NCBI RefSeq assembly: GCF_937920395.1
Contig: NZ_CALEVF010000238.1
Coordinates: forward strand, 1 to 38,570
Source of the DNA: an uncultured Clostridium sp.
Lineage (GTDB): Bacteria > Bacillota > Clostridia > Clostridiales > Clostridiaceae
Direction: 5' to 3'
DNA: 38,570 nucleotides
In this document: in pieces, positions 18,091-25,799 of the stretch
Layout: the number at the start of each line of letters is the position of its first letter
Numbering within the stretch: the first letter of the stretch is position 1
Notes under the pieces: generated by a model
Told to the model about the DNA's origin: nothing
The model's input: the letters and a program-made list of their open reading frames with translations, nothing else
Databases searched by the model: none
Translations under genes and position numbers: made by a program

Positions 18091-19026
18091 ATGAGAAAAA
18101 TGTTTATTGTTACACTTATTGTAAGTTTACTTCTTAATATAGGAAATATAACAATAGCCTCCCCTGTAAATGATACAAAAAAACAGGAAACCAACAATAT
18201 ATATGATGTAACGATGAAACAAGATATTTTATGTTTAATGATTGCTTATCCTGAATATATTAAAAACATAGAAAAAAATAATGGGTATGTATATCTAAAT
18301 ATGAAATCAGGTAAAAAAATATGCTATGATGACAAAAGAATAAAAAGCGTTCAAGAAAAGCTGATAAACCCAGATCTTCAAGATACTTTAGATCAAATTT
18401 ATCCACTTTCACCTATTAAAAACATTATGGCAGCAGATTTAGATCCTGGACGTTATAGGACCTATGGATTATTGTCTGAAGTTTATGGTACATCGAAACA
18501 AGGTATAGAAAAAAATCTTACAAAAGTAAATGTTTTTTACAATAATTATCAATTTAACAAGAGTAATAATGCATCCGCTTCTTTACAAAAGGTTATGGAG
18601 GAAATAAGACCTCTAATAAAAACGGATCAAAATTTAAGAAAATGTCTCTTGCCTTGTAGTGGGACCTTTAATTATAGAGTAATTTCAGGTACTAATAGAT
18701 TAAGTCCACATTCTTATGGAATTGCTATTGATCTTGCTAGTGATAAACGAGACTATTGGAAATGGGCTACAAAGGAATCAGGAGAAAAAAGATTAGTATC
18801 ATATTCAAATGAACTTGTAAAAGTTTTCGAACAAAACAATTTTGTTTGGGGAGGTAAATGGTCCCACTTCGATATATTACATTTTGAGTATAGACCTGAA
18901 ATAATATTAAAAGCCCGCTATTTTTCAAAGAGCATTGATTTTAAAAAAGCATGGTATGATGGCAGTCCTATAAAAGAAGCATCTGTAAAACATTCGATAG
19001 ATAAGATCGATGCATTAATAAAATAA
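18091..19026 (+). CDS. Secreted M15 family metallopeptidase (D-Ala-D-Ala carboxypeptidase-like)
   Basis: A 311-residue exported protein: signal peptide residues 1-24 (MRKMFIVTLIVSLLLNIGN...), then a 150-residue region and the catalytic domain. The zinc site is in SPHSYGIAID (H207, D214) and HFDILHFEYRPE (H264; acidic D261/E266 nearby), the M15 layout. M15 enzymes cut D-Ala-D-Ala or L-Ala-D-Glu bonds in peptidoglycan stems; which bond here is not decided by sequence. AAGGAGG precedes the ATG. The next gene, an Amidase_6 protein, follows after 15 nt, so the two are almost surely cotranscribed. The N-terminal region 25-180 has no domain I recognise. Confidence 0.9.
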   Translation: MRKMFIVTLIVSLLLNIGNITIASPVNDTKKQETNNIYDVTMKQDILCLMIAYPEYIKNIEKNNGYVYLNMKSGKKICYDDKRIKSVQEKLINPDLQDTLDQIYPLSPIKNIMAADLDPGRYRTYGLLSEVYGTSKQGIEKNLTKVNVFYNNYQFNKSNNASASLQKVMEEIRPLIKTDQNLRKCLLPCSGTFNYRVISGTNRLSPHSYGIAIDLASDKRDYWKWATKESGEKRLVSYSNELVKVFEQNNFVWGGKWSHFDILHFEYRPEIILKARYFSKSIDFKKAWYDGSPIKEASVKHSIDKIDALIK

Positions 19027-19041
19027 TAGGAGTATGATATT

Positions 19042-20157
19042 ATGAATTTAAGTAAAAATAAAAAAACATCATCATTTAAACATAAATTATTTATATTGGT
19101 CATATTTCTTTTGTCAATGCAAGTATACATTATTAGTTATGCAGATACTATTACTGATGAATCAAAAAAGGAAGTAACAAGTTATATAGAACAAATTTTT
19201 CAAAGCAGAAATAGAGCCATATTGAACGGAAATTTAAAATTAATAAAATCTTTTTATAATATGGACACAAAATACGGCACTTGGGCCTATGAATATGAAA
19301 AGAAAAAGATGGATTACATTAATAATTGGGCAGAAAAACAAGGAATTAAATTTACAGATATTATACCAACTTTAATTGTAAAAAGGATTAGACAAAACAA
19401 TGACAATTTTTCAATATATTTATTGTGTTCAACTGAATATAAATATATATATGAAGATCAACCTAAATTTGTTAACTCATCAAAGATTGGAACATATCAT
19501 AACTTACAACTTATGAGTAAAGACGGTTCGTGGGTAATTTCTAAAGAATGGTACAAAGATCCTTTCGCAAATTCTTTAGACTTAGGTAATATAAAAGCAG
19601 ATTCCATAAAAGAATATATAATATCTCAAACCCCAAGAGACCTATCTACAATAGATCAAAGACGATTGAATGCAGTAGAATATGCAGACAGATATTGTGG
19701 TGCAGCAAGCGATGCAAAATACAAATATAAATATAATAGACTTTATCGTGATTATAATCCTCAAGGTGGAGATTGCGCAAACTTTGCATCACAAATTTTG
19801 TTTGAAGGTGGACATTTCAGAAAAAATTCTGCATGGAATTCAGACAAAAATGGTGCAACAAAAGCTTGGCTTAATGCTGATAGCTTCAAAAGATATATAA
19901 CCTATAGTGGCAGAGCTTCAGTAATTTCCTATGGTAATTATGACAAAGTATATAAAGCTAGTTATAAATTGCTGCCAGGTGATATAGTTGCTTATGAAAA
20001 GAAAAATGACATCACTCACATTTCTGTTGTAACTGGAGCTGATTCAAAAGGATATTCTTTGGTAAGTTGTCATAATTCTGATAGAAGTAAAGTACCTTGG
20101 GATCTTGGATGGAGTGATAAAAACATTAAATTTTGGTTAATTAGAGTCCATTTTTAA
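19042..20157 (+). CDS. Secreted Amidase_6 domain protein
   Basis: A 371-residue exported protein. The signal peptide spans residues 13-34 (cleavage likely after ISYA). Residues 40-185 form a region like those found upstream of Amidase_6 domains. Residues 207-371 are the Amidase_6 (PF12671) cysteine hydrolase fold, with C245 in GGDCANFASQ, H326 in THISVVTG, and N345 in CHNSD as plausible triad. The family is NlpC/P60-related and probably acts on cell-wall peptides or amides. GGAG lies before the ATG. It follows the M15 gene by 15 nt, and a small coiled-coil gene follows after 43 nt without a terminator. Confidence 0.9.
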   Translation: MNLSKNKKTSSFKHKLFILVIFLLSMQVYIISYADTITDESKKEVTSYIEQIFQSRNRAILNGNLKLIKSFYNMDTKYGTWAYEYEKKKMDYINNWAEKQGIKFTDIIPTLIVKRIRQNNDNFSIYLLCSTEYKYIYEDQPKFVNSSKIGTYHNLQLMSKDGSWVISKEWYKDPFANSLDLGNIKADSIKEYIISQTPRDLSTIDQRRLNAVEYADRYCGAASDAKYKYKYNRLYRDYNPQGGDCANFASQILFEGGHFRKNSAWNSDKNGATKAWLNADSFKRYITYSGRASVISYGNYDKVYKASYKLLPGDIVAYEKKNDITHISVVTGADSKGYSLVSCHNSDRSKVPWDLGWSDKNIKFWLIRVHF

Positions 20158-20200
20158 TGGAAGTTATTTTATTGAAAAATTATAAGGAGATGAAATTTAT

Positions 20201-20500
20201 ATGAAAACAGAAGAACAAATTAAATCAGAGGTAACAAGACAAGTTATTGACAGTATGAAAACATCTTTAAATGAAGAATTAACTGAGGTTGAGAAAGAAT
20301 TTGAAGAAACCTATAAAAGCAAACTTGAACAAGAAATACAATATACTTTAGAACTATCAGAGTCTGGGCTTTCGCACAATTCAAATAAAACAATAAAAGT
20401 TGAAAACAAAAAATTACTGCAACAATTAGAAAATATAAGAATCGATAAAATTAAAGTTGAGAACAAATTGAAAACGTTAAATGAATTTGAAAATATATAA
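20201..20500 (+). CDS. Small coiled-coil protein, unknown
   Basis: A 99-residue, highly charged protein (Glu+Lys about one third) predicted to be two long helices, residues 1-60 and 63-99, with heptad-like hydrophobics (KLLQQLENIRIDKIKVENKL). It lacks a signal peptide, so it would be cytosolic, unlike the two secreted enzymes encoded just upstream. AAGGAGATG lies 10 nt before the ATG. No cysteine or catalytic motif is present. I know no family for it. Confidence 0.65.
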   Translation: MKTEEQIKSEVTRQVIDSMKTSLNEELTEVEKEFEETYKSKLEQEIQYTLELSESGLSHNSNKTIKVENKKLLQQLENIRIDKIKVENKLKTLNEFENI

Positions 20501-20625
20501 TCTATTATCATCTTCACCTATTTATCACTAAAAATATATACACTTACTAATCAAAATGTGAATTACATTCGTGCAAATAAGTTCAAACTAGTTACTTGTA
20601 TGTAAAATATTACCTTTTACCGTGG

Positions 20626-20654
20626 TTGACTTATACTTTTTAATATATTATAAT
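20626..20654 (+). promoter_or_regulatory. Sigma-A promoter of the Rrf2-family gene
   Basis: TTGACT (20626-20631), a 17-nt spacer and TATAAT (20649-20654) form a near-consensus promoter. The start would be near 20661, giving a 63-nt leader that opens with the inverted repeat at 20664-20690. Confidence 0.85.
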
Positions 20655-20663
20655 TTATTTTAG

Positions 20664-20690
20664 TAAATATATTGTAACACAATATATTTA
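20664..20690. promoter_or_regulatory. 27-bp perfect inverted repeat, likely operator
   Basis: TAAATATATTGT (20664-20675) and ACAATATATTTA (20679-20690) are perfect inverted 12-mers around AAC. The site spans roughly +4 to +30 of the predicted transcript, where a bound dimer would block elongation or open-complex escape. Rrf2 proteins bind inverted repeats of this size and commonly control their own gene. Confidence 0.7.
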
Positions 20691-20723
20691 TATTTTGTAA
20701 TTGATAAGGAGAATTAACTTACC

Positions 20724-21170
20724 ATGAATATTTCTACTAAAGGAAGATACGGTTTAAGAGCAATGGTAGATATAGCAGTTCATTCATTTGGTGACTATAT
20801 ACCATTAAAAGTTATTGCAGAAAGACAATCAATTTCTGAAAATTATCTAGAACAAGTTTTTTCAATACTTAGAAAAGCTAAACTAGTAAAAAGTGCAAGA
20901 GGATCACAAGGTGGTTATACTCTATCAACAGAAGCATCAAAAATCACAGTTGGTGAAGTTTTAAGAATACTTGAAGGTGACTTAAATATTGCCGGTGATG
21001 ATGATGGGGGCTCAGGTTTTAATAATAACATAAAAATTTGTATAGACACTATAGTATGGCAAGAAGTTAATAAACAAATTAATAAAGTTATGGATTCTGT
21101 AACTCTACAGGACCTTGTGGAAAAATATAAAAGTCTAAACTCAGAGTATACTTTAGACTTTATAATATAA
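20724..21170 (+). CDS. Rrf2 family transcriptional regulator, CymR/IscR-like
   Basis: A 148-residue Rrf2 regulator. The winged helix (residues 1-65: MNISTKGRYGLRAMVDIAVH, then ISENYLEQVFSILRKAKLVK and RGSQGGY) and the C-terminal helix (VMDSVTLQDLVEKY) are clear. IscR-type members ligate an Fe-S cluster with three cysteines near residues 90-110; here that loop is GDDDGGSGFNNN and the only cysteine is C106. It therefore resembles CymR-type, cluster-free members, which sense cysteine status with partner proteins. Target genes are not shown; no iscS follows. It has its own near-consensus promoter, an operator-like repeat, a GGAG ribosome site and a terminator, so it is probably monocistronic and autoregulated. 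Confidence 0.9.
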   Translation: MNISTKGRYGLRAMVDIAVHSFGDYIPLKVIAERQSISENYLEQVFSILRKAKLVKSARGSQGGYTLSTEASKITVGEVLRILEGDLNIAGDDDGGSGFNNNIKICIDTIVWQEVNKQINKVMDSVTLQDLVEKYKSLNSEYTLDFII

Positions 21171-21219
21171 ATAAAGAATAATGACATCTGTATTATACAA
21201 ATGTTATTATTCTTTATTT
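21169..21219 (+). terminator. Terminator after the Rrf2-family gene
   Basis: AAATAAAGAATAATGACAT (21169-21187) pairs with ATGTTATTATTCTTTATTT (21201-21219), 19 positions with one mismatch, starting in the stop codon. Confidence 0.8.
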
Positions 21220-21432
21220 ATGTTTATTAACATTTTTTATTCAGTTTAAAGTTATATTTATATTTTTATTAAGCATTCTTGCAATTAAATTTACTTAATT
21301 CACAGGTAATCATGTATTAGGTAGAATTTTAGATTTATTTCAAGTAAATTATAATATATATATATAATTACTGTTATTAAGAGTAATATTAGAAATACAA
21401 ACATTTATTCTTAAACAAAGGGAGGAATAGTT

Positions 21433-21912
21433 TTGGATGTAAATCAAATATCTCAATTATCAAAACTTATGGGTATTGGAAGCACACAATCGTCTGCAGG
21501 AGTTTCAGGAAGTGATTCTAGTACCGATTTTGAAGCTTTGCTTAACCAACTAGTAGATAGTTCACAAAAACAGTCTTCAAATAATGTTGTGTCAAGTGTT
21601 CCTAGCATAAGCGATAAAACTAGCGGACTCGATAGTATATCATTGCAATCTCAAAAGGCTCAACAACTTCAACAAATGGTCATGCAACAAATGATGCAGG
21701 TTATGACAACTCAAAATACAGACAGCAGTTCAAGTGCTGGTACAGATGGAAGTAGCGATAGTTCAGAGAGTCTCTTTCCAAGTACAAATAACAACAAAGA
21801 CTTATCTCAATTAATACAGACTATAACGCAGCAACAAAACAGTACAAGTAGTAGCACTAATATTAATAATTCAGATTTAATAAACACTGTTCTAAATAAT
21901 AGTACTTTATAA
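21433..21912 (+). CDS. Ser/Gln/Asn-rich low-complexity protein
   Basis: A 159-residue protein starting at TTG (21433), 7 nt after GGGAGG. More than half the residues are Ser, Gln, Asn or Thr, with a Met/Gln run near residues 76-93 (QQLQQMVMQQMMQVM). The first 45 residues (MDVNQISQLSKLMGIG, then DFEALLNQL) resemble the N-terminal leader region of clostridial soluble lytic transglycosylases, but no transglycosylase domain follows; the frame ends normally and a terminator lies just after. It could be a relic or a stand-alone low-complexity protein. No signal peptide or membrane helix is seen. Confidence 0.6.
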   Translation: MDVNQISQLSKLMGIGSTQSSAGVSGSDSSTDFEALLNQLVDSSQKQSSNNVVSSVPSISDKTSGLDSISLQSQKAQQLQQMVMQQMMQVMTTQNTDSSSSAGTDGSSDSSESLFPSTNNNKDLSQLIQTITQQQNSTSSSTNINNSDLINTVLNNSTL

Positions 21913-21943
21913 ATTTAAATTTCAGAAGATTTTATCAATAAAT

Positions 21944-21972
21944 AAAAAGTGCCCATACTTTGGGTGCTTTTT
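21944..21972. terminator. Bidirectional terminator between convergent genes
   Basis: AAAAAGTGCCCA (21944-21955) pairs with TGGGTGCTTTTT (21961-21972) through ten Watson-Crick and two G-U pairs, with a 5-nt loop, followed by TTTTATTT-like sequence. It serves the Ser/Gln-rich gene and the minus-strand gene at 21983. Confidence 0.85.
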
Positions 21973-21982
21973 ATTTACTATT

Positions 21983-22402
21983 TTACTTTATGCTTATACC
22001 CTCATCATTTAATTCAAATAAGTCCTGCAAAATCCCATCAATAATATTTTCATCAATAAACGCTTTTAATTTTGGATTACGTTCTTCAGTATTAATATAC
22101 TGAAGAAAATAACCACCAACTTTTTTTGCAATACTTAATTTAATAGATATATTTTGCTCTATTCCCTCATTAGTAAACAAACTAAATGTAACGTTATTAT
22201 CACTATATTTTATTTTGACTTTTTTATAAAATCTAATATCTATATATTCATTTAAGTCTGTTACTGCTCTAATATTTTTTATATTATATTTATCTAAATT
22301 TTTATTAAAAATATCCACAAAGTTTTGCATTGCTTTGCTAATTATACTCTTATCAATGGTCATATTTCTAAATTGCAAAACCAATTCTTCCTTCCAGTTC
22401 AT
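21983..22402 (-). CDS. Hypothetical soluble protein
   Basis: A 139-residue protein of mixed alpha/beta composition with no signal, membrane segment or cysteine. It opens MNWKEELVLQFRNMTID and has a central region rich in beta-type residues (DIRFYKKVKIKYSDNNVTFS). I chose ATG at 22402, with AAAGGGGG 8 nt upstream, over an in-frame GTG at 22411 that is part of that site. I recognise no family. It stands alone between two terminator-like hairpins. Confidence 0.65.
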   Translation of the reverse strand: MNWKEELVLQFRNMTIDKSIISKAMQNFVDIFNKNLDKYNIKNIRAVTDLNEYIDIRFYKKVKIKYSDNNVTFSLFTNEGIEQNISIKLSIAKKVGGYFLQYINTEERNPKLKAFIDENIIDGILQDLFELNDEGISIK

Positions 22403-22556
22403 CTTATTCACCCCCTTTTAACTTACACCTAGTATGTTAAAAAAATTTAAAATATATATGAATATCTTGAATATATATACTCTTATTAAACTATTCATAA
22501 TGTATAAAAAAGATACTGTATTTATTTATGTTTTTATATATTTTACATAATTAATA

Positions 22557-22595
22557 TACCCTATATCATAGACATTTTGCCTACTCCATAGGGTA
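22557..22595 (-). terminator. Possible terminator after the 119-residue protein gene
   Basis: TACCCTAT (22557-22564) and ATAGGGTA (22588-22595) pair perfectly around a 23-nt loop about 40 nt after the minus-strand stop codon. No T-run follows, so termination is uncertain. Confidence 0.45.
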
Positions 22596-22633
22596 CACTT
22601 TAATCTTCATTACCTCTTAATGGTCTAACAAGT

Positions 22634-22993
22634 TCACTCACATGGATATATATAATTGGCTGCGGTGCGAACTTCTATTTCATCCGGGTCGCTTACATCG
22701 TCATCTGGAAGTACAAACACTAGTTTCCGTTCAATTGTACCGCATTCATTGCTGCTACATTCATTTCTGCATATAGTAGTAATAAATCCTCTAAATGCAA
22801 GTATTCTGTGGAACTTATCATATATAATACATGCAACAGCAACTTTTTTATCAAAACATACATTATTTACTTGTATTCTTACAGTCAACAATCTAGCACC
22901 ATGTTTTTCCATATCTATCGGGTCTGCATTAATAACATTACATAAATCACATGAACATTTATTGCATTTATCATTATTATAATTTTCACCCAT
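22634..22993 (-). CDS. Cysteine-rich protein, possibly spore-associated
   Basis: A 119-residue protein with ten cysteines (10, 13, 15, 18, 46, 55, 75, 79, 84, 118). The first 20 residues hold a tight CNKCSCDLC cluster that could bind metal. Residues 33-116 look like a beta-sandwich: GARLLTVRIQVNNVC, VAVACIIYDKFHRI, then KLVFVLPDDD and IEVRTAANYIYPC. This matches, in my recollection, small clostridial proteins with a NVCxxKKVAV repeat pattern of unknown function. It lacks a signal peptide. AAAAGGAG lies before the ATG. A spore coat role is inference only from Cys content and genomic setting. Confidence 0.7.
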   Translation of the reverse strand: MGENYNNDKCNKCSCDLCNVINADPIDMEKHGARLLTVRIQVNNVCFDKKVAVACIIYDKFHRILAFRGFITTICRNECSSNECGTIERKLVFVLPDDDVSDPDEIEVRTAANYIYPCE

Positions 22994-23251
22994 TTAATAA
23001 AACTCCTTTTAATGTAAAATTTTACATATATCGTTTCAATACATTTTAAGCCTAAGTTTTTGCATTGATATATGTTCTCCTTAATTAGATTAATATCTTA
23101 CTGTATCCTAATTTAGATCTAAAATTGGTTTGATTAATGGGTTTATATATAATTTTCATAATGTATATTCTACACTATAATATATTCATTAATAAATATT
23201 TTTGTGAATAACAACAAAAATAAAGAGCCCCAAGGAATCTCTCAGCACTCT

Positions 23252-23404
23252 TTACTTATTTTTAAAATTAATAATTACTACTTCACTACATTTTTTACAC
23301 ACTAATACAGCCGTTCCATCGTTACAGTTTTTAAATTCAAATTTTGTAATAGGCTTATCTGTTTTCAAGTCTTCAATATTTCCACACTTGCACAGTAACT
23401 TCAT
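23252..23404 (-). CDS. 50-residue zinc-ribbon-like protein
   Basis: A short gene with ATG at 23404 and GGGGGATTTAGA upstream. The protein has C5-x-C7 (LLCKCGN) at the start and C36-x2-C39 (LVCKKCSEVV) near the end, the ligand pattern of a small zinc ribbon, plus C27. Such proteins bind a single zinc and often act as small nucleic-acid or protein adaptors, but no function can be given. The ribosome site and the paired cysteine motifs support it as real. Confidence 0.7.
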   Translation of the reverse strand: MKLLCKCGNIEDLKTDKPITKFEFKNCNDGTAVLVCKKCSEVVIINFKNK

Positions 23405-23529
23405 TCTAAATCCCCCATTCACTCAAATATCCTTAAATTATTGTACATCAAATCTTAAAAAATATCCACTCCTGAGTACTTAATGCATTCCTATTTTTTT
23501 GATTTTAAGTATCACTTTTAAATTAACAA

Positions 23530-23538
23530 CATATTATA
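23530..23538 (+). promoter_or_regulatory. Candidate sigma-K -10 box
   Basis: CATATTATA fits the late mother-cell sigma-K pattern CATANNNTA at every defined position and lies 27 nt before the ATG of the Cys/Trp-rich gene. CAC at 23512-23514 sits near the -35 region but about two bases too close. Confidence 0.35.
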
Positions 23539-23565
23539 TAATGAGAAAAGTCAAGGAGTGATATT

Positions 23566-23754
23566 ATGTCAACGTGTGAAACTAGACAACCTTATAATGG
23601 TTGTTGTAGAGATTACTATGATAAATGTGATTGTTGTGATCCTTGGAACGATCCTTGGATTGAACCTTGGAGTGATCCTTGGAGTAACTTCTGTTGTGAT
23701 GATGATTGTTGTAAAAAGAAACATTCTAATAATTGTAGCTATAGAGAAAACTAA
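23566..23754 (+). CDS. Cys/Trp-rich protein with DPW tetrapeptide repeat
   Basis: A 62-residue protein with eleven cysteines, six of them in CC pairs (CC at 13-14, 23-24, 43-44, 48-49), and a four-fold repeat at residues 25-40: DPWN, DPWI, EPWS, DPWS, with Trp at every fourth position. The composition is like that of small cross-linked spore coat or exosporium proteins, and a sigma-K-type -10 box lies upstream. No homologue can be named. The ribosome site AAGGAG is 8 nt before ATG, and a strong hairpin follows the stop. Another frame overlapping it (23558) is longer but lacks a ribosome site. Confidence 0.75.
   Translation: MSTCETRQPYNGCCRDYYDKCDCCDPWNDPWIEPWSDPWSNFCCDDDCCKKKHSNNCSYREN
23638..23685 (+). 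repeat. Four 12-bp direct repeats encoding DPW units
   Basis: Four in-frame copies of a unit close to GATCCTTGGAAC lie end to end; changes are confined to a few bases. They encode the tetrapeptide repeat of the 62-residue protein, and could vary in number between strains. Confidence 0.8.
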
Positions 23755-23760
23755 TATAAA

Positions 23761-23793
23761 AGCAGAGTTGCTAATTAAACCCGCAACTCTGCT
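23761..23793 (+). terminator. Hairpin after the Cys/Trp-rich gene
   Basis: AGCAGAGTTGC (23761-23771) pairs perfectly with GCAACTCTGCT (23783-23793), 11 bp with an 11-nt loop, just after the stop codon. The following bases (ATATCTATATG) are not T-rich, so termination is probable but not certain. Confidence 0.65.
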
Positions 23794-23827
23794 ATATCTA
23801 TATGTTATATTACGCATAAAAATTAAG

Positions 23828-24001
23828 TTAATGTTTAAGTCCTGGCTTAAAAAACTTTGTGATTAAATTATCCCCAACATACAATATTAAGAATGCTACC
23901 ACTATAAATCCCCAACCATATCGTCTCCAGTATGTTAATGCGATAAAACTAATAAGAACGTACCAAATAAGCAATAAACAATAATAATAAATTTTTTTCA
24001 T
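23828..24001 (-). CDS. 57-residue two-helix membrane protein
   Basis: ATG at 24001 with GGAGG 7 nt upstream. The protein has two hydrophobic segments (about residues 4-24 and 29-47, separated by TYWRRYGWG) and a short basic end (FFKPGLKH). It is a plausible small inner-membrane protein. I know no family. The codon at 24019 is in frame but lies upstream of the ribosome site. Confidence 0.55.
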   Translation of the reverse strand: MKKIYYYCLLLIWYVLISFIALTYWRRYGWGFIVVAFLILYVGDNLITKFFKPGLKH

Positions 24002-24132
24002 GATATTCCTCCAATACAATTGTTTGAATCTTTAATTATTATATAATAAATATATCCTTTTAAGCAATTATATCCTTTTATGTACATTAAATAAAAAAGA
24101 TTTAGCCTAAGCTAAACCAAATTTTGTATGAA

Positions 24133-24549
24133 TTATTCTTTATATTTATCAATATATTCTAAAAGGGCCATACTAACTAAATCCATGCTTTTACATTCTT
24201 CATGTTTTTCTGAAAAATCTTTAAACTTATCCCAAACGTAAGAGTACACTCTAATAGTATTGGTCGTCTTAAATTCTTCATCAAGCATATCCTCATCAAT
24301 CTTTAATTCTTGTGACTTCGATTGATCAATTATAATTTTATAATCCGTTTTTTGTTTTTCTACTCCAGCTTTATCTGATGCTTTTTTCTGTTCTTTTACA
24401 AAATCATAAGCTGAATCAATTGCTTCCTCTATGTTATCAGAATTGAAGCTCATACAAGGAATTGCATCATCTAATGTTAAACAAAACTTAGAACTTGATT
24501 GGATTTTCACCTTAAATCCTGCATCAATTAATTTCTCTAATTTATTCAT
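24133..24549 (-). CDS. Protein with C-terminal ribbon-helix-helix-like domain
   Basis: A 138-residue protein. ATG at 24549 follows AAAGGGTG; a longer in-frame form from 24591 lacks a ribosome site. Residues 1-55 (GFKVKIQSSSKFCLTLDDA) look like a small alpha/beta region; a charged linker follows; residues 95-138 (TIRVYSYVWDKFKDFSEKHE, then DLVSMALLEYIDKYK) have the strand-helix-helix order of ribbon-helix-helix DNA-binding proteins. This is a resemblance, and the target is unknown. The protein stands alone. Confidence 0.55.
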   Translation of the reverse strand: MNKLEKLIDAGFKVKIQSSSKFCLTLDDAIPCMSFNSDNIEEAIDSAYDFVKEQKKASDKAGVEKQKTDYKIIIDQSKSQELKIDEDMLDEEFKTTNTIRVYSYVWDKFKDFSEKHEECKSMDLVSMALLEYIDKYKE

Positions 24550-24907
24550 TATTTGCACACCCTTTACTTTCACATTAGTTTCGTATACCACTTTTGCTAT
24601 TGAAATACATTATTTTAATTAATTCCTATTATTTATAAATTTAGTATGCCATGTAATAATGGATATTATTCTATTATTTAATTTCATAATCTAAAGAAAA
24701 CTAGTATAAATTTATGAAATCGATCACAAATGTTATAAAGAATATAATTTCTTTAAAAAATCATTTTTCAAAAAAAGCACCCTATCATATCGATTAATTA
24801 TCAATATAATAAGGTGTTCAACTTATAAATTTGTAACTTAATTACATTAGCTAAAGTTATATTACCATTTGAATTTTATGAAAACGCTTACTCAAAATAT
24901 CAGCACA
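24550..24907. other. Intergenic region before PmpR gene end
   Basis: The gap holds the pmpR-side terminator (24770-24816) and otherwise AT-rich sequence. No ORF with a ribosome site was found. Confidence 0.5.
24770..24816 (-). terminator. Terminator downstream of the YebC/PmpR gene
   Basis: CACCCTATCATATCGAT (24778-24794) and ATCAATATAATAAGGTG (24800-24816) form a 17-bp stem with three G-U pairs and a 5-nt loop; the minus strand then reads a T-run of at least seven. It lies about 90 nt after the stop codon. Confidence 0.85.
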
Positions 24908-25648
24908 TTAACCTTCGAATTCCTCTGGATACTCTGCATTGTGATACACATCCTGCACATCCTCATCATCCTCAAGTGTATCTATTAAATCCTGGACTTT
25001 AGCTGCACCTTCCATGCTAACAGGAGTCATATTATCTGGAATCATTGTAATCTCCGCTGACGCAAATTCAAAACCTGCTTTTTCTAACACTTCTCTTACA
25101 TGTCCAAATGTTTCCACGCTAGTAATAATTTCAAACATTTCTTTATCTGAAGTAAAATCTTCAGCCCCAGCTTCAAGAGCTATCATCATGATTTCATCCT
25201 CTTCCATACCTTCAGTTCTCTCTATAATAATTTGACCTTTTTTAGCAAACATCCAGCTTACACATCCAGCTGCTCCCATATTTCCATGATGTCTGTCAAA
25301 TGCATGTCTTACCGTCGCAACACTTCTATTCTTTTTATCTGTTAGAGTTACAACAACTACAGCAACACCTTCTGCTCCATATCCTTCATAAACTATTTCT
25401 TCGTAGTTTACGCCTTCGAGCTCTCCAGCACCTTTTTTTATTGCTCTAGTTATTGTATCCAGTGGCATATTATTAGACTTAGCCTTTGCAACTACATCTC
25501 TAAGATGAGCATTAATTTCTAACTTAGACCCACCATTTTTAGCCGCCATTATTATTTCTTTACCTAATTTCGTAAATACTTTACCTCTTATAACATCAAT
25601 TTTACCTTTTTTTTGTTGAATATTATGCCATTTTGAATGTCCTGACAT
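24908..25648 (-). CDS. YebC/PmpR family DNA-binding regulator
   Basis: A 246-residue YebC, normal length. It begins [20 protein letters not shown] and shows the family blocks [55 protein letters not shown] [11 protein letters not shown] and the acidic C-terminal [15 protein letters not shown]. YebC proteins are reported both as transcription regulators and as translation factors that relieve stalling on polyproline. The C-terminal end EYPEEFEG is typical of Firmicutes. It lies 151 nt downstream of the yigZ gene on the same strand and ends in a strong terminator. Confidence 0.96.
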   Translation of the reverse strand: MSGHSKWHNIQQKKGKIDVIRGKVFTKLGKEIIMAAKNGGSKLEINAHLRDVVAKAKSNNMPLDTITRAIKKGAGELEGVNYEEIVYEGYGAEGVAVVVVTLTDKKNRSVATVRHAFDRHHGNMGAAGCVSWMFAKKGQIIIERTEGMEEDEIMMIALEAGAEDFTSDKEMFEIITSVETFGHVREVLEKAGFEFASAEITMIPDNMTPVSMEGAAKVQDLIDTLEDDEDVQDVYHNAEYPEEFEG

Positions 25649-25799
25649 TTGAAATCCCCCCCAACTGACTATTTTAATGTGGAATATTTCTAACCAATCT
25701 AATAAATAGCAATAACTCTATGAATTAGTTATAAGTACATTACTTTCATATTATATCATAGAAATAAAGCACTTTTCAAATAAATAAGAAATGTATATT

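Noticed and set aside
23092..23251. Possible terminator or RNA near AAAGAGCCCC...CTCTTT
   Set aside because: The pairing is short and interrupted; not enough to call.
23558..23866. Longer plus-strand frame overlapping the Cys/Trp-rich gene
   Set aside because: No ribosome site, runs through the hairpin at 23761-23793, and its protein is low in sense; the 62-residue frame has the ribosome site and repeat logic.
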